The notes below the pieces were generated by a model. The model was not told where the DNA came from and searched no databases. It was given only the letters and a program-made list of their open reading frames with translations. Source: Cryomorphaceae bacterium (GTDB taxonomy: Bacteria; Bacteroidota; Bacteroidia; Flavobacteriales; Schleiferiaceae). From it: DNA of 64,000 nt. Below, piece after piece: positions 18,031-27,247 of the stretch (positions are counted from its first letter, which is position 1; each line of letters begins with the position of its first letter). The translations under genes and the position numbers were made by a program. Location: assembly GCA_024639785.1 (NCBI GenBank), contig JAHEGI010000005.1, positions 35,198 through 99,197 of the forward strand, given 5' to 3'.

Positions 18031-20463
18031 TTAGCGCAGCGTTGCGCCTACGCCGTCTTCTGCAGCCTTCAAGAATTTGGCCATGGCGCCATCCACCTGT
18101 GCATCTTGAAGGGTCTTGTTGGGATCCAAAAAGGTGAAGCGCATGCCGTAGGACAACTTCCCTTCGGGCAGGTTCTTCCCTTGGTAGACGTCAAAGAGCT
18201 CAATGCTTTGTAGGGTTTTCTCTTTGACTTGGCGGAGGCAGCTGTAGAGCTCTCCGTAGCTGAGGGTAGCGTTGACAATGAGGGCCAAGTCGCGGGTGAC
18301 TTTGGGGAATTTGGACGGTTCGCGGTAAGCGATTTTCACGCGAGAGGCTGCTTTGACAAAGCGGTCCCAATCGATGCGCGCCGCCAAAACCGGTTGCTTG
18401 AGATCCGATTGCTGGAGGGCCCAGTCGTCTACCCAGCCCAAGGAGGCCAGTGGCTGACCGCCCACGGTGAGTAGAATACCGCCAGCAAACTCGCCGCCTT
18501 CGGCGTCCATGCCTTGCTCTTCGACGTTCAAACCAAAGCGCTGGCAAAGCCCTAAGACTAGGCCTTTGAGGGCGAAGAAGTTAATTTTTGCTTCGCCGGT
18601 CATCCAGTGTGGACCGGGGTAACTCCCGGCGAGCCAAAGGCCAAGGGCATTGCGCTCAGACAGGCCGTCAGCAGATTTGTGGTAGGTTCGGCCAAATTCA
18701 AATAGGGCCACATCGGCATTCTGGCGTTTGGCATTGTAGCTCACGGCATCCAGGCCTCCGAGCATCAAGCTGGGGCGCATGACGCCCAAATCCTGACTCA
18801 AGGGGTTCAAGACGGGTACAACGCTATCCGAAGCGATGCTAGGGTGCTTTTCGTAGGCTTGCGCGCGCGTCAGCGAGTTGTTCATGATTTCGAACAAGCC
18901 CTGGCCGACCAGATAATCTGCGGCTTTGCGGCGAAGCATTTCGGGGCTAATGCGTTCTTCGTGGGCCACATGCAAACGCATGGCGGGCGGGAAGGAAATG
19001 GCATTGAAGCCGTAAATGCGCAAAATTTCTTCGGCGATGTCCGCTTCGCGGGTCACATCCCAGCGGTAGGCGGGCACGGATAGGGTCCAGGCGCTGCCCG
19101 ATTCGGCGGTCACGTGGATGTCCAGCGACTGAAGAATGCTGCGCATACGGTCCACAGGAATGGCTTCGCCGATGCTGGCTTGGATGCGCTGCGTGTCGAT
19201 GTGGACGACGCGGTCGTCAAAGGGGGCGTCAGCGGACTCAAAGGCGTCGTAGCCCGTGACTTTGGCATCTGGGAAGATGCTTTGGATCAAGGTCCAGGCC
19301 AATTCCAAAGCTTCGGTGCCGAGGCTAGGATCAACGCCGCGCTCATAGCGAAAAGAGGCGTCGGTATTGAGGCCGTGGCGCTTGGCGCCTTTACGGATCA
19401 CGACGGGGTCAAACCAGGCAGATTCCAAGACAATGGACGTGGTATCGGCTTGTACGCCAGATTTTAAGCCGCCAAATACGCCGGCCATAGCCATGGCGTC
19501 CGAAGCGTTGGCAATGACGAGGTCGTCGGCGTGTAAGGTTCGCGCTACACTGTCCAAGGTGGTAAAGGCCTCGCCCGACTTCGCGCGGCGCACAACAATG
19601 GCGTTGCCTTGAATGGCGCGGCTATCAAAGGCGTGCAAGGGGTGGCCAACGCTGTGCAATACGTAGTTGGTGATGTCCACTAGGGCATTGATGGGCTTAG
19701 CGCCGATGGTCTTGAGGCGGCGCTGTAGCCATTCGGGAGAGGGGACGGCAGCGACGCCTTCCACCTTGAGGGCGAAGTAGCGGGGACAGGCGCCTGGGTC
19801 TTGGATGTCCAGAGTGAGGCCGGAACCTACGCTGGGCCATTCGCTAAGCATGGGCGGGCTCCACAGGACCTCTTCATCGTGGCGCAGCATGGCGGCGCGC
19901 AGGTCGCGGGCAACTCCCATGTGACTCATGGCGTCCATGCGGTTGGGGGTGAGGCCAATTTCGAGGGCCGTATCGCTTTCCAATCCGAGGTGTTCGCTCA
20001 AAGGCTGGCCGACTACCGCAGCGGGGTCTAGGACTAAAATGCCGTCGTGGGATTGACCCAGGCCCAATTCGTCTTCGGCGCAAATCATGCCTTCCGAAAC
20101 TTGGCCGCGGATTTTGCCTTTTTTGATGGTCAAGCCCTCTTCGGAGCCTTTGGGATACAGCGTGCAGCCGACGGTGGCGACGGGTACTTTTTGGCCTACG
20201 GCGACATTGGGGGCGCCGCAGACGATTTCAAGGGGCTGCTCGCCACCGATGGAAACGGTGGTACAGTTGAGGCGATCCGCATCGGGGTGTTTAACGACCG
20301 TCAGCACTTCGCCTACGACTACGCCGCGAAGGCCGCCGGGAACGGCGTCTACTTCGTGAACTTTTTCAACTTCCAGACCGGTGGCGGTGAGGAGTTCGGC
20401 CATGCGTGTAGCGCTAATGGCTACAGGTAAGTAGTCGTGGAGCCAGTCCTTTGAAATCTGCAT
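18031..20463 (-). CDS. pheT: phenylalanine--tRNA ligase beta subunit
   Basis: Beta subunit of the heterotetrameric PheRS that charges tRNA-Phe. The 810-residue protein has the N-terminal tRNA-binding EMAP-like domain (about 40-155), B3/B4 and B5 domains (GINRMDAM-type motif GLTPNRMDAMSHMGVARDL; RYERGVDPSLG) and the C-terminal FDX-ACB anticodon-binding domain (SKFPKVTRDLALIV to FTFLDPNKTLQDAQVDGAM). The length is close to E. coli PheT (795). The ATG at 20463 is used rather than an upstream GTG at 20469, which lies in the promoter element. pheS is not adjacent. Confidence 0.97.
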   Translation of the reverse strand: MQISKDWLHDYLPVAISATRMAELLTATGLEVEKVHEVDAVPGGLRGVVVGEVLTVVKHPDADRLNCTTVSIGGEQPLEIVCGAPNVAVGQKVPVATVGCTLYPKGSEEGLTIKKGKIRGQVSEGMICAEDELGLGQSHDGILVLDPAAVVGQPLSEHLGLESDTALEIGLTPNRMDAMSHMGVARDLRAAMLRHDEEVLWSPPMLSEWPSVGSGLTLDIQDPGACPRYFALKVEGVAAVPSPEWLQRRLKTIGAKPINALVDITNYVLHSVGHPLHAFDSRAIQGNAIVVRRAKSGEAFTTLDSVARTLHADDLVIANASDAMAMAGVFGGLKSGVQADTTSIVLESAWFDPVVIRKGAKRHGLNTDASFRYERGVDPSLGTEALELAWTLIQSIFPDAKVTGYDAFESADAPFDDRVVHIDTQRIQASIGEAIPVDRMRSILQSLDIHVTAESGSAWTLSVPAYRWDVTREADIAEEILRIYGFNAISFPPAMRLHVAHEERISPEMLRRKAADYLVGQGLFEIMNNSLTRAQAYEKHPSIASDSVVPVLNPLSQDLGVMRPSLMLGGLDAVSYNAKRQNADVALFEFGRTYHKSADGLSERNALGLWLAGSYPGPHWMTGEAKINFFALKGLVLGLCQRFGLNVEEQGMDAEGGEFAGGILLTVGGQPLASLGWVDDWALQQSDLKQPVLAARIDWDRFVKAASRVKIAYREPSKFPKVTRDLALIVNATLSYGELYSCLRQVKEKTLQSIELFDVYQGKNLPEGKLSYGMRFTFLDPNKTLQDAQVDGAMAKFLKAAEDGVGATLR

Positions 20464-20468
20464 AGGCA

Positions 20469-20476
20469 CAAAAATA
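20469..20476 (-). promoter_or_regulatory. -7 promoter element of pheT
   Basis: TATTTTTG on the minus strand, perfect TAnnTTTG, 5 bases before the pheT ATG. This predicts a leaderless mRNA and leaves no room for a leader-peptide attenuator. Confidence 0.6.
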
Positions 20477-20566
20477 CGGCCTTCGCCGCAGCCATCCTAC
20501 GGCTGCTTTGTCAAGAATGCACCCCAGAAATGACCGGAAAAAGTGGCTTTGAAGTAGATTTTCGGT

Positions 20567-21190
20567 TTAGACAAAACCAAAAATGAAGAGGGCATAGATT
20601 ATAAAGCGCAAAAAACGCACAGAAGACACCCACAGGAACCAACGAAATCGAAACTCTACGACCCCTGCCACGGTGCAAACGGGGGGAAAGGGGAGGGGGG
20701 TCAATGCCGCCAAAAAGATCAGTAGGCCTCCAAAGCGTTTGATTTGAATAAAGTGCTTCGCGAAGCGCACATCGACTAAGTTTTTGATTTTTGGCAACCG
20801 ATGTAGCTGCTGGCCGATGAGATAACTGAGCAGCCCTCCCCCATACGACACCGTGGCAAGGAGTCCGACCATGGCCCATTTGTAGGTAAAAGTCGAGGCC
20901 CAGAGGATAAAAAAGTCGGGAGGAAGGATGCCCAGTACAATCTCTGAAAGACCCATGATGATCACCACCAAGGGCCAGGGCAATTGATGCGTGACCCATT
21001 GAGCGATTGATTCTAAATCCACCAAATACGTATTCACTGCCCAGAGAACGACGATGAATCCGAGGAGCCCTAGTCCCAATTTTCGAAAACCCTCGAGTAA
21101 AAAACGATAGCCTCCAGTCACCCGGTAAAATCGGTGGGTGATATGCACGGATCGCCAAAAAGGACGGATTTTGGGAGGACGGATTTTCAT
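20567..21190 (-). CDS. DedA/VTT-family membrane protein (YqaA-like)
   Basis: A 207-residue integral membrane protein with hydrophobic segments near 33-50, 70-90, 95-135 and at the C-terminus. It has the VTT/SNARE-associated features of DedA proteins: a glutamate-containing re-entrant segment (MGLSEIVLGILPPDFFILWAS) and a second GLLATVSYGGGLLSYLIG helix, then RFGGLLIFLAALTPLPFPPVC. DedA proteins include polyprenyl-phosphate and phosphatidylethanolamine flippases; which lipid is moved here is unknown. The start at 21190 (MKIRPPKIRPFW) is preferred because the upstream extension overlaps recG. It lies 29 bases after recG. Confidence 0.85.
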   Translation of the reverse strand: MKIRPPKIRPFWRSVHITHRFYRVTGGYRFLLEGFRKLGLGLLGFIVVLWAVNTYLVDLESIAQWVTHQLPWPLVVIIMGLSEIVLGILPPDFFILWASTFTYKWAMVGLLATVSYGGGLLSYLIGQQLHRLPKIKNLVDVRFAKHFIQIKRFGGLLIFLAALTPLPFPPVCTVAGVVEFRFRWFLWVSSVRFLRFIIYALFIFGFV

Positions 21191-21219
21191 GGATTCACAT
21201 GGGCATAAAGCGTGCCAAG

Positions 21220-23325
21220 CTAGGCAATAACACCCCAGGCCATTTTGTTTCGGGCGTAATCGGTAAAACGCAATCGGAGGCCGGCATGTTCTGGCGAATG
21301 TAAGCCTGGATCGGATTCCACGATGGCTCGGGCTTTTTCCCTGGCCCACTCGATGAGTTTTTGATCCTGACCCAAGTTGGCCACCTTGTAGTCGAGCATG
21401 CCACTTTGCCGCGTGCCCATGACATCTCCGGGTCCACGAAGCTGCAGGTCCACGTCCGCAATTTCGAAGCCATCACTGCTGCGAACCATGGTTTCGATGC
21501 GCACCTTTCCATCGTCACTTAGCTTATCTCCCGTCATCAGGATGCAATAGGATTGTTCGGCCCCCCGGCCCACGCGCCCTCGAAGTTGGTGGAGTTGACT
21601 TAGGCCAAAACGCTCGGCATTTTCGATGACCATGACGGAGGCATTTGGCACGTTGACCCCTACTTCAATGACCGTGGTGGCCACCATGAGGTGGGTTTCA
21701 CCTCGCACAAAACGCCCCATTTCCCATGCTTTATCTTCTGCCTTCATCCGGCCGTGGACGATGCTGATTTCATATTGGGGTCGAGGAAAATCTCGGCAAA
21801 TACTCTCATAGCCATCCATGAGATCCTTGTAGTCCATCTTCTGACTTTCCTCAATCAGCGGATAGACAATGTAGACTTGTCGGCCTCGGGCAATTTCCTC
21901 TTTGAGGAAGCCCCACACTTTTAAGCGATTGTGATCCGTGCGATGCACGGTTTGGATAGCTTGGCGTCCCGGAGGTAATTCATCAATCACACTGAGGTCC
22001 AAATCGCCATAGAGACTCATGGCCAAGGTTCTAGGAATAGGAGTAGCGGTCATCACGAGGATGTGCGGGGCGGGATCATTTTTAGCCCGCAATTTGGCAC
22101 GTTGAGCGACGCCAAAGCGATGTTGCTCGTCAATGATAGCTAGGCCTAAATTTTTGAACTGCACGGGGTCCTCCAGTAAAGCATGTGTCCCTACTAAGAG
22201 ATGCAGTTCACCCGATGCCAAATCCTTCAGTATGGGCTTTCTTTCGGACGCTTTGACAGATCCGGTGAGTAAGGCAATGCGCACGTTTAATGCCGCGGCG
22301 AATTCCGAAAGACTGGCAAAGTGCTGCTGGGCTAAAATTTCTGTAGGTGCCATAAGACACCCTTGATAGCCGTTGTCAAGGGCCATCAATAACGCCATGA
22401 AGGCCACCATCGTTTTTCCAGATCCGACATCGCCTTGGATGAGGCGATTCATGTGCATGCCACTCGCGGTGTCTTTTCGAATTTCTTTCAGCACTCTTTT
22501 CTGAGCACCGGTCAATTCAAAGGGAAGATGCTCTTCATAAAATGCCAAAAATCGACTGCCCACGGCACTGAAGACAAGTCCGCCCCGATGTGCTGAATAG
22601 CTGCGTCGTTTGTAGGCGAATACCAATTGGTCCAAAAATATCTCCTCGAAAGCTAAACGGGCCCGGGCGGCAGCGAGGCGCTCAGGACTTTTTGGAAAGT
22701 GCATTTCGCGCAGTGCGTCGAGGTGAGTTGGCCAACCCGCCCCGCGCCACAAGGCATCCGGCAACCAATCTTGGCCTTGGGATGGCAAATCGCTGATGAG
22801 CGCTTGAACCAGCTTGCTCAGGCCTCTCGAATGCAGGCCCATGCTCGATAATTTCTCTGTGGTCGAATACACGGGATACAGCCCTTGAGCGGGGCTTTGC
22901 TGAAAGGAGGCCAGAGTTTCCAGTTCGGGATGGGCCATGTTTTTTCGGCCGGAGAACTCAGTCACTCGACCAAATGCCACATACTGCACTCCCACTTGGA
23001 GACTTTTTTCAACCCAGCGTATGCCTTTGAACCACACCAAGTCGATGTGACCGTCGGGACCAACAAGCTGCGCCGTGAGTCTTTTTTTTGCACCCACTCC
23101 TTGAGATTGGACTTGGCTCAGTTGTCCTTGAATCTGAATTTCCGCTGGGCCAGGAAGTGCTTGCCCTGGAGTATAGAGCATGGAACGATCGATGTAGCGA
23201 AATGGATAGTGCTCCAGTAGGTCCCCGAAACTGCGGATACTCAGCTCTGCGGCCAACGCTTGTGCGCGCTGCGGACCTACCCCTTTTAGGTAGGTCATTG
23301 AAGTATCCGGAGTCCACGAGGCCAT
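21220..23325 (-). CDS. recG: ATP-dependent DNA helicase RecG
   Basis: Branch-migration helicase that processes stalled forks and Holliday junctions. The 701-residue protein (E. coli 693) has the N-terminal wedge/OB domain, Walker A GDVGSGKTMVAF, the DEQH box (IDEQHRFGVAQR), [18 protein letters not shown] and the C-terminal helicase motifs QLHQLRGRVGRG. The ATG at 23325 (MASWTPDTS) is chosen: a perfect promoter element ends 3 bases before it, and the longer frame would run through the divergent gene. Confidence 0.97.
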   Translation of the reverse strand: MASWTPDTSMTYLKGVGPQRAQALAAELSIRSFGDLLEHYPFRYIDRSMLYTPGQALPGPAEIQIQGQLSQVQSQGVGAKKRLTAQLVGPDGHIDLVWFKGIRWVEKSLQVGVQYVAFGRVTEFSGRKNMAHPELETLASFQQSPAQGLYPVYSTTEKLSSMGLHSRGLSKLVQALISDLPSQGQDWLPDALWRGAGWPTHLDALREMHFPKSPERLAAARARLAFEEIFLDQLVFAYKRRSYSAHRGGLVFSAVGSRFLAFYEEHLPFELTGAQKRVLKEIRKDTASGMHMNRLIQGDVGSGKTMVAFMALLMALDNGYQGCLMAPTEILAQQHFASLSEFAAALNVRIALLTGSVKASERKPILKDLASGELHLLVGTHALLEDPVQFKNLGLAIIDEQHRFGVAQRAKLRAKNDPAPHILVMTATPIPRTLAMSLYGDLDLSVIDELPPGRQAIQTVHRTDHNRLKVWGFLKEEIARGRQVYIVYPLIEESQKMDYKDLMDGYESICRDFPRPQYEISIVHGRMKAEDKAWEMGRFVRGETHLMVATTVIEVGVNVPNASVMVIENAERFGLSQLHQLRGRVGRGAEQSYCILMTGDKLSDDGKVRIETMVRSSDGFEIADVDLQLRGPGDVMGTRQSGMLDYKVANLGQDQKLIEWAREKARAIVESDPGLHSPEHAGLRLRFTDYARNKMAWGVIA

Positions 23326-23328
23326 GCT

Positions 23329-23336
23329 CAAATTTA
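23329..23336 (-). promoter_or_regulatory. -7 promoter element of recG
   Basis: TAAATTTG on the minus strand, perfect TAnnTTTG, ends 3 bases before the recG ATG at 23325. Confidence 0.6.
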
Positions 23337-23340
23337 GGGT

Positions 23341-23348
23341 TAACTTCA
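23341..23348 (+). promoter_or_regulatory. possible -7 element of the sugar transferase gene
   Basis: TAACTTCA, two mismatches from TAnnTTTG, lies 8 bases before the ATG at 23357 and back to back with the recG element. Confidence 0.3.
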
Positions 23349-23356
23349 AGGCCATC

Positions 23357-24667
23357 ATGGATCGATCGCGCACCACCCCATCAGAAGCTGGCCTACTCCT
23401 TGGCGATGGGTTGCTTTTAGCCTTGTCTTTTCTGGCTTTTGCCCGTGTGCTATTCGGTGATCTGCGCACTGAAAATCCCGTGTATTACGATCAATATGTG
23501 ACGCTTTTCGCGATGGTGATGCTCTTGTGGCTGACCCTTTCTTTGGGCATGAGGAGCCATCGACTGCCTGCGGGGATCGAAGTGCGCACCGTGCTTTCCA
23601 GGTTTTATCGTTTGATTTTAATCCATGCTGCACTGATTGCCGTATGGGGCGTCTCCTTGAAGACCTCCACCTTTTATTCTCGGACCTTTTTAGCGCTGTT
23701 TTTATCGTCCTATCTAGTATTTGGGACGCTATTCCGAATGCTGTGGGTATACGCACTGCGACGTAGATATCGGCTAGGAAAGGGTTTACGTCGTGTGGCC
23801 ACAGTCGGTGAACAGGGTCCGTGGGCAAGGGTTCGAGCGGAGTTGGATCGCCATCCTGAATATGGTTACCGGTGGCACTCCGAGAACGAGAAATTAGCGT
23901 CCGTCGACCCAGCGGCCATTGATGAAATTTGGGTGGCGCCGGATTTGGCCGTGGCCGCTTTGGAATGGGCAGATGCACGTGGTTTGAGAGTACGAATTGT
24001 TCCCGATCTAGGTCTGCTTGGAGCGCAACGCACCCGCATTTTACCCCTGGGCGATCTCCCTATCTTAGAATTACGACCTGAACCTCTCAGTCAAGGACTC
24101 CGCGCCTGGCTCAAGCGCTTCTTGGATCTCTTGGGCGCAGCGCTCGGATGTATGCTTTTACTGTCATGGTTGACCCCGCTGCTAGCCCTCTTTTTGGCCC
24201 CTCAGGGGGGACTCTTTTACCGCCAAACCCGCTTCGGGTGGGGGGGTAAACCTTTTCAAATTTGGAAATTTCGGACCATGGTGCCCGAAGCGGACGGCAC
24301 CCGACAGGCCACGGCCGGGGACGATCGAATCACCCCCTTGGGGCGCTGGCTTCGCGCTACCCATTTGGATGAGTTGCCCCAGCTTTGGAATGTCCTCCAG
24401 GGCCACATGAGCCTAGTGGGCCCGCGGCCGCACATGACGTCTGACCACGAAGCCTACGGGCAGGCCATTCGCGCCTACGGCATTCGCCATTGGGTAAAGC
24501 CGGGCATGACAGGGCTAGCCCAAGCCCGCGGGCTGGTAGGCGAAAAGGACGCGGATTCTATGCAGGCGCGCCTGCAAGCAGACCTCTACTACGTGGAAAA
24601 CTGGTCCTTCCTTCTCGATTTGAAAATTATCGCAGCGACCCTATTGGGATTGAAGCGCTGGGTGTGA
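23357..24667 (+). CDS. polyprenyl-phosphate sugar-1-phosphate transferase
   Basis: Membrane enzyme that transfers a sugar-1-phosphate to undecaprenyl phosphate to start exopolysaccharide or O-antigen synthesis. The 436-residue protein has four or five N-terminal membrane segments, a Rossmann-like middle (truncated CoA-binding-type domain), then the PF02397 catalytic domain: FQIWKFRTMVPEAD, THLDELPQLWNVLQG, MSLVGPRPHM and VKPGMTGLAQ. The start at 23357 is preferred over an ATG at 23324, which would overlap the recG start in CATG. It faces the glycosyltransferase fusion tail to tail; both likely serve a surface polysaccharide. Confidence 0.9.
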   Translation: MDRSRTTPSEAGLLLGDGLLLALSFLAFARVLFGDLRTENPVYYDQYVTLFAMVMLLWLTLSLGMRSHRLPAGIEVRTVLSRFYRLILIHAALIAVWGVSLKTSTFYSRTFLALFLSSYLVFGTLFRMLWVYALRRRYRLGKGLRRVATVGEQGPWARVRAELDRHPEYGYRWHSENEKLASVDPAAIDEIWVAPDLAVAALEWADARGLRVRIVPDLGLLGAQRTRILPLGDLPILELRPEPLSQGLRAWLKRFLDLLGAALGCMLLLSWLTPLLALFLAPQGGLFYRQTRFGWGGKPFQIWKFRTMVPEADGTRQATAGDDRITPLGRWLRATHLDELPQLWNVLQGHMSLVGPRPHMTSDHEAYGQAIRAYGIRHWVKPGMTGLAQARGLVGEKDADSMQARLQADLYYVENWSFLLDLKIIAATLLGLKRWV

Positions 24668-24797
24668 TGCCCGCTGCGCCGCGACTGCGGTCAGGCAACT
24701 AAAAGGCTTGGCACTCTGACATAGGCAGAAATACCCCATTATCCCGGTACCGAATCTGAAAGAAGGAAGGCCGCATCAAGGATTCGCTTGGAAAGGC

Positions 24798-26948
24798 CTA
24801 CCCTCTAAGACGTCCAGCCACGTCGGCATAGGCTTGCGTGACGACGGGCCAGGTGTAGTGGGTGGATTCGGCGGTGAAGGTGGGGAGGTGTTCCGCGTTA
24901 TGCCAGGCGCTTGCCAGCTCCGAAGGGATGGTGAAGTAGGAGGCGTTAGGACCGAGCACCGCACGATTGAATACATTGTCATGGGCGGAAATTCGGCAAC
25001 CCGCAGCCATGGCCTGAAGGAGGCCTGGATTGGTGCCCCCCGCGGAATGGCCGTGCACATAGAGGCGGCAACCTTGACGGAGCGCCTGGGTATACGTGGG
25101 ATCAAAATTGGCCTCAAGCCGAATGAAATTGGGATGGGCGCCAAATAGTTTGAGGAGGGTCTGGGCGTAGGCGTTGGTCCAATTGCCGAGGACGGCCACA
25201 GGGCCTTCGTTTAGGAGGGCATCGAGGGCGAGGTCCACGTTGTTTTCGGGCACCAAACGGCAAAGGAGGAGCGCGTAGCTGCCCGCGGTCAGGCCGCTTT
25301 CTTTTAGCGTTTGGGTGAGCGCTTCAGGATTCAAGGGCGTGGGCGCTTCCACCCCGTAGGCAATTTCTTCGATGGGAAGTTGGTAGGCTTGGAGGTGGGT
25401 ACTGATACCCGGATTGTCGGAAACCAGGACCTGAGCGCCCTGGGTAGCCCAGGCTTCGGCGCGGCGCAGGTAAGCCCGTACGGCCGGAGAATATTTGCCG
25501 CGCATCCATTCAAGCCCATCCATGTGCACAGCCAAGGGGCTGCGGCCGCGCCAGAAGGCCCACCGAAGCCAAGGCCCGCTGCTAGTCGTTCCAAGGGCAA
25601 AGTGGGCGTCGGGTTGCCAGGGTTTGAGGGTGCGAAGGCTGATCCAGTCGTAGACAAATTGGCCGGGGGAACCCATCCAGGACTCGGGGTCCAGGTGCCG
25701 GGCACGCTGGATACCGGGGTAGTGGTAGTCGCGCTCTGGATGGGCCGATGAGGTACTAATCCACACGCGGTGGCCCTGATCCGCCAGTCCGCGTCCGACA
25801 TGATCCACCATTTCTTCATACCCACCGTAGCGGTTGGGCATGCCGCGCGAACCCGTGAAGGCAATGAAATGGCCGGATTGGGCGTATCCATGGACGATGG
25901 CGGTGGCGGCTGCCTCCCAGGTGAAGGCCTCCTGGGGAAGGGGGAGGGCAGTATGGGCTGCGAGGACGGCTTCCGCCAACGCGTGGGCATGAGGCGAAGC
26001 GGTTCGGACATAGGGGGCCAAAAGACTCGCCGATTCGGCCGCAGAAGAAAGAACCACTTCACAGCCTGCATGGAGGCCTTCGAGGGCCGTCAGTCCAAAG
26101 GTTTCAAAAAGGGAAGGGACCAACACCCCGGTGCTGGCTGCGAGGACCTCGGGGACTTCCGAAGGCGCTAGGGCGGGACGTAATTCAACGTCTACGCCTA
26201 GGACTTGGGCGCGGTCTAGGGCGGCGAGGAGTTTCTTGAAATATCTGCGATGGTTGGGTGCAGCATCCCCAAACAAGGTTAGCGGCGCATCAAAGCCCCG
26301 GCCTTTGAGCAAAATCCAGGCTTCGACGGCGGCTATTTGATTTTTTAGGCCCTCCACGCGGCCTAAAACCACCCAGCCACGGCGCTCCGACGCAGTAGGC
26401 GCCACGGTCAGGTGATCACGGCCTAAGGCGACGGTTCGCACGCTCGTACCCAAGCCAGTGGCTTTTCGAATGCGCGCCGTTTCCGTGTCCGTGCTGGCAA
26501 AGAGTACGTCGGCGGACCAGGCTATTTTTTGAAGGGGCTGGCGCAGGAAAAGGAGGCCTAAGGCCGGCCATCGGTCGCCGCTGAGGAGGGCTCGGCCCAG
26601 CATTTTGACAAATTCTACCCATGGAGTAGGGAGGATTCGAAGGAGCAAAGAGCGCTTGCGGTCGTAGGCGCTGTAATCGACCCAAACAGTAGAAATGGCC
26701 CACTTGAGGTGAGGGTGGGCCTTTCGGGCTGCGTAGCAGGGGTACTGGTCCGCAAGTCGACCCAGGTTGATGGAGTGAAGGACGTCCCAAGATTCGGATT
26801 TCAGGGCACGTTGGAGATCCGCTGTTTCCGTGACTAATTGGGCCTGGTGGCCCTGGGCTTGGAGCGCTTGAAGGGTTTGGGTCACATGCACCGTGTCGCC
26901 ACCGGGTTGGCGGTGTAGCGTTCGGCGGGCAAAAAAGAGGACCTTCAC
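24798..26948 (-). CDS. two-domain glycosyltransferase fusion (GT4-like plus DUF1972)
   Basis: A 716-residue protein that joins two glycosyltransferases. The N-terminal part (about 1-355) is a group-1/GT4-type enzyme: an N-terminal segment with FFARRTLHRQPGGDTVHV, WVVLGRVEGLKNQ at the second Rossmann fold and the FETFGLTALE E-x7-E motif at 281-290. The C-terminal part (from about 359) begins FIAFTGSRGMPNRYGGYEE, the DUF1972 signature found in Cps2T/WsaF-type rhamnosyltransferases, and continues to the end of a complete second GT-B fold. It starts with GTG at 26948, 4 bases after TACATTTA. It could add two successive sugars to one repeat unit. Donor sugars are not deducible. Confidence 0.85.
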   Translation of the reverse strand: MKVLFFARRTLHRQPGGDTVHVTQTLQALQAQGHQAQLVTETADLQRALKSESWDVLHSINLGRLADQYPCYAARKAHPHLKWAISTVWVDYSAYDRKRSLLLRILPTPWVEFVKMLGRALLSGDRWPALGLLFLRQPLQKIAWSADVLFASTDTETARIRKATGLGTSVRTVALGRDHLTVAPTASERRGWVVLGRVEGLKNQIAAVEAWILLKGRGFDAPLTLFGDAAPNHRRYFKKLLAALDRAQVLGVDVELRPALAPSEVPEVLAASTGVLVPSLFETFGLTALEGLHAGCEVVLSSAAESASLLAPYVRTASPHAHALAEAVLAAHTALPLPQEAFTWEAAATAIVHGYAQSGHFIAFTGSRGMPNRYGGYEEMVDHVGRGLADQGHRVWISTSSAHPERDYHYPGIQRARHLDPESWMGSPGQFVYDWISLRTLKPWQPDAHFALGTTSSGPWLRWAFWRGRSPLAVHMDGLEWMRGKYSPAVRAYLRRAEAWATQGAQVLVSDNPGISTHLQAYQLPIEEIAYGVEAPTPLNPEALTQTLKESGLTAGSYALLLCRLVPENNVDLALDALLNEGPVAVLGNWTNAYAQTLLKLFGAHPNFIRLEANFDPTYTQALRQGCRLYVHGHSAGGTNPGLLQAMAAGCRISAHDNVFNRAVLGPNASYFTIPSELASAWHNAEHLPTFTAESTHYTWPVVTQAYADVAGRLRG

Positions 26949-26952
26949 GCTC

Positions 26953-26960
26953 TAAATGTA
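26953..26960 (-). promoter_or_regulatory. -7 promoter element of the glycosyltransferase fusion
   Basis: TACATTTA on the minus strand, one mismatch from TAnnTTTG, 4 bases before the GTG start at 26948. Confidence 0.4.
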
Positions 26961-26974
26961 CTGCGGCTCTGCCG

Positions 26975-26982
26975 TACCTTCG
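26975..26982 (+). promoter_or_regulatory. -7 promoter element for the 27 kb operon
   Basis: TACCTTCG, one mismatch from TAnnTTTG, 28 bases upstream of the ATG at 27011. Confidence 0.4.
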
Positions 26983-27010
26983 GGAAGCAATCCAATAAAA
27001 CCTCCAGGTC

Positions 27011-27247
27011 ATGGCAATTCCAAAATTTCTCGTTGGCGACAACACCGATCATCCTGAAAACGTCTACATCATACATACCGAATATCCCCGTTTTGTCATG
27101 GATTTGGACAGTGATGAAGTGGAATGGCTGGACGATATCGAAGGCGAAGATGAAACCGAATTGACCGACGAAATGTCCAAGCTCCTCGACGAAGCAAACA
27201 TCTTTTACATTCGTGAGGTGGAGCGCTACGAGGCGATGGAAGAGTAA
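27011..27247 (+). CDS. conserved small acidic protein
   Basis: A 78-residue, strongly acidic protein starting MAIPKFLVGDNTDHPENVYI, with VMDLDSDEVEWLDDIEGED and a helical C-terminus. Small proteins with this start (IPKFL.GDNTD.PE...IHTEYPRF) are widespread in Bacteroidota, to my knowledge without an assigned function. There is no signal peptide or membrane segment, so it should be cytosolic. Its stop TAA shares the A with the ATG of the MATE gene (TAATG), which indicates translational coupling. Confidence 0.8.
   Translation: MAIPKFLVGDNTDHPENVYIIHTEYPRFVMDLDSDEVEWLDDIEGEDETELTDEMSKLLDEANIFYIREVERYEAMEE

Noticed and set aside
20511..21158. A 215-residue frame overlapping the DedA/VTT gene
   Set aside because: The alternative frame has clear VTT membrane features; this one has none.
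23323..23326. CATG shared by recG and the sugar transferase as a third case of fused start codons
   Set aside because: The recG start is well supported, but the sugar transferase more likely starts at 23357, after a weak promoter-like element; I did not count it as a firm case.
25331..26071. A 246-residue proline- and arginine-rich frame inside the glycosyltransferase fusion
   Set aside because: Same-strand out-of-frame shadow, low-complexity composition, no start signal.
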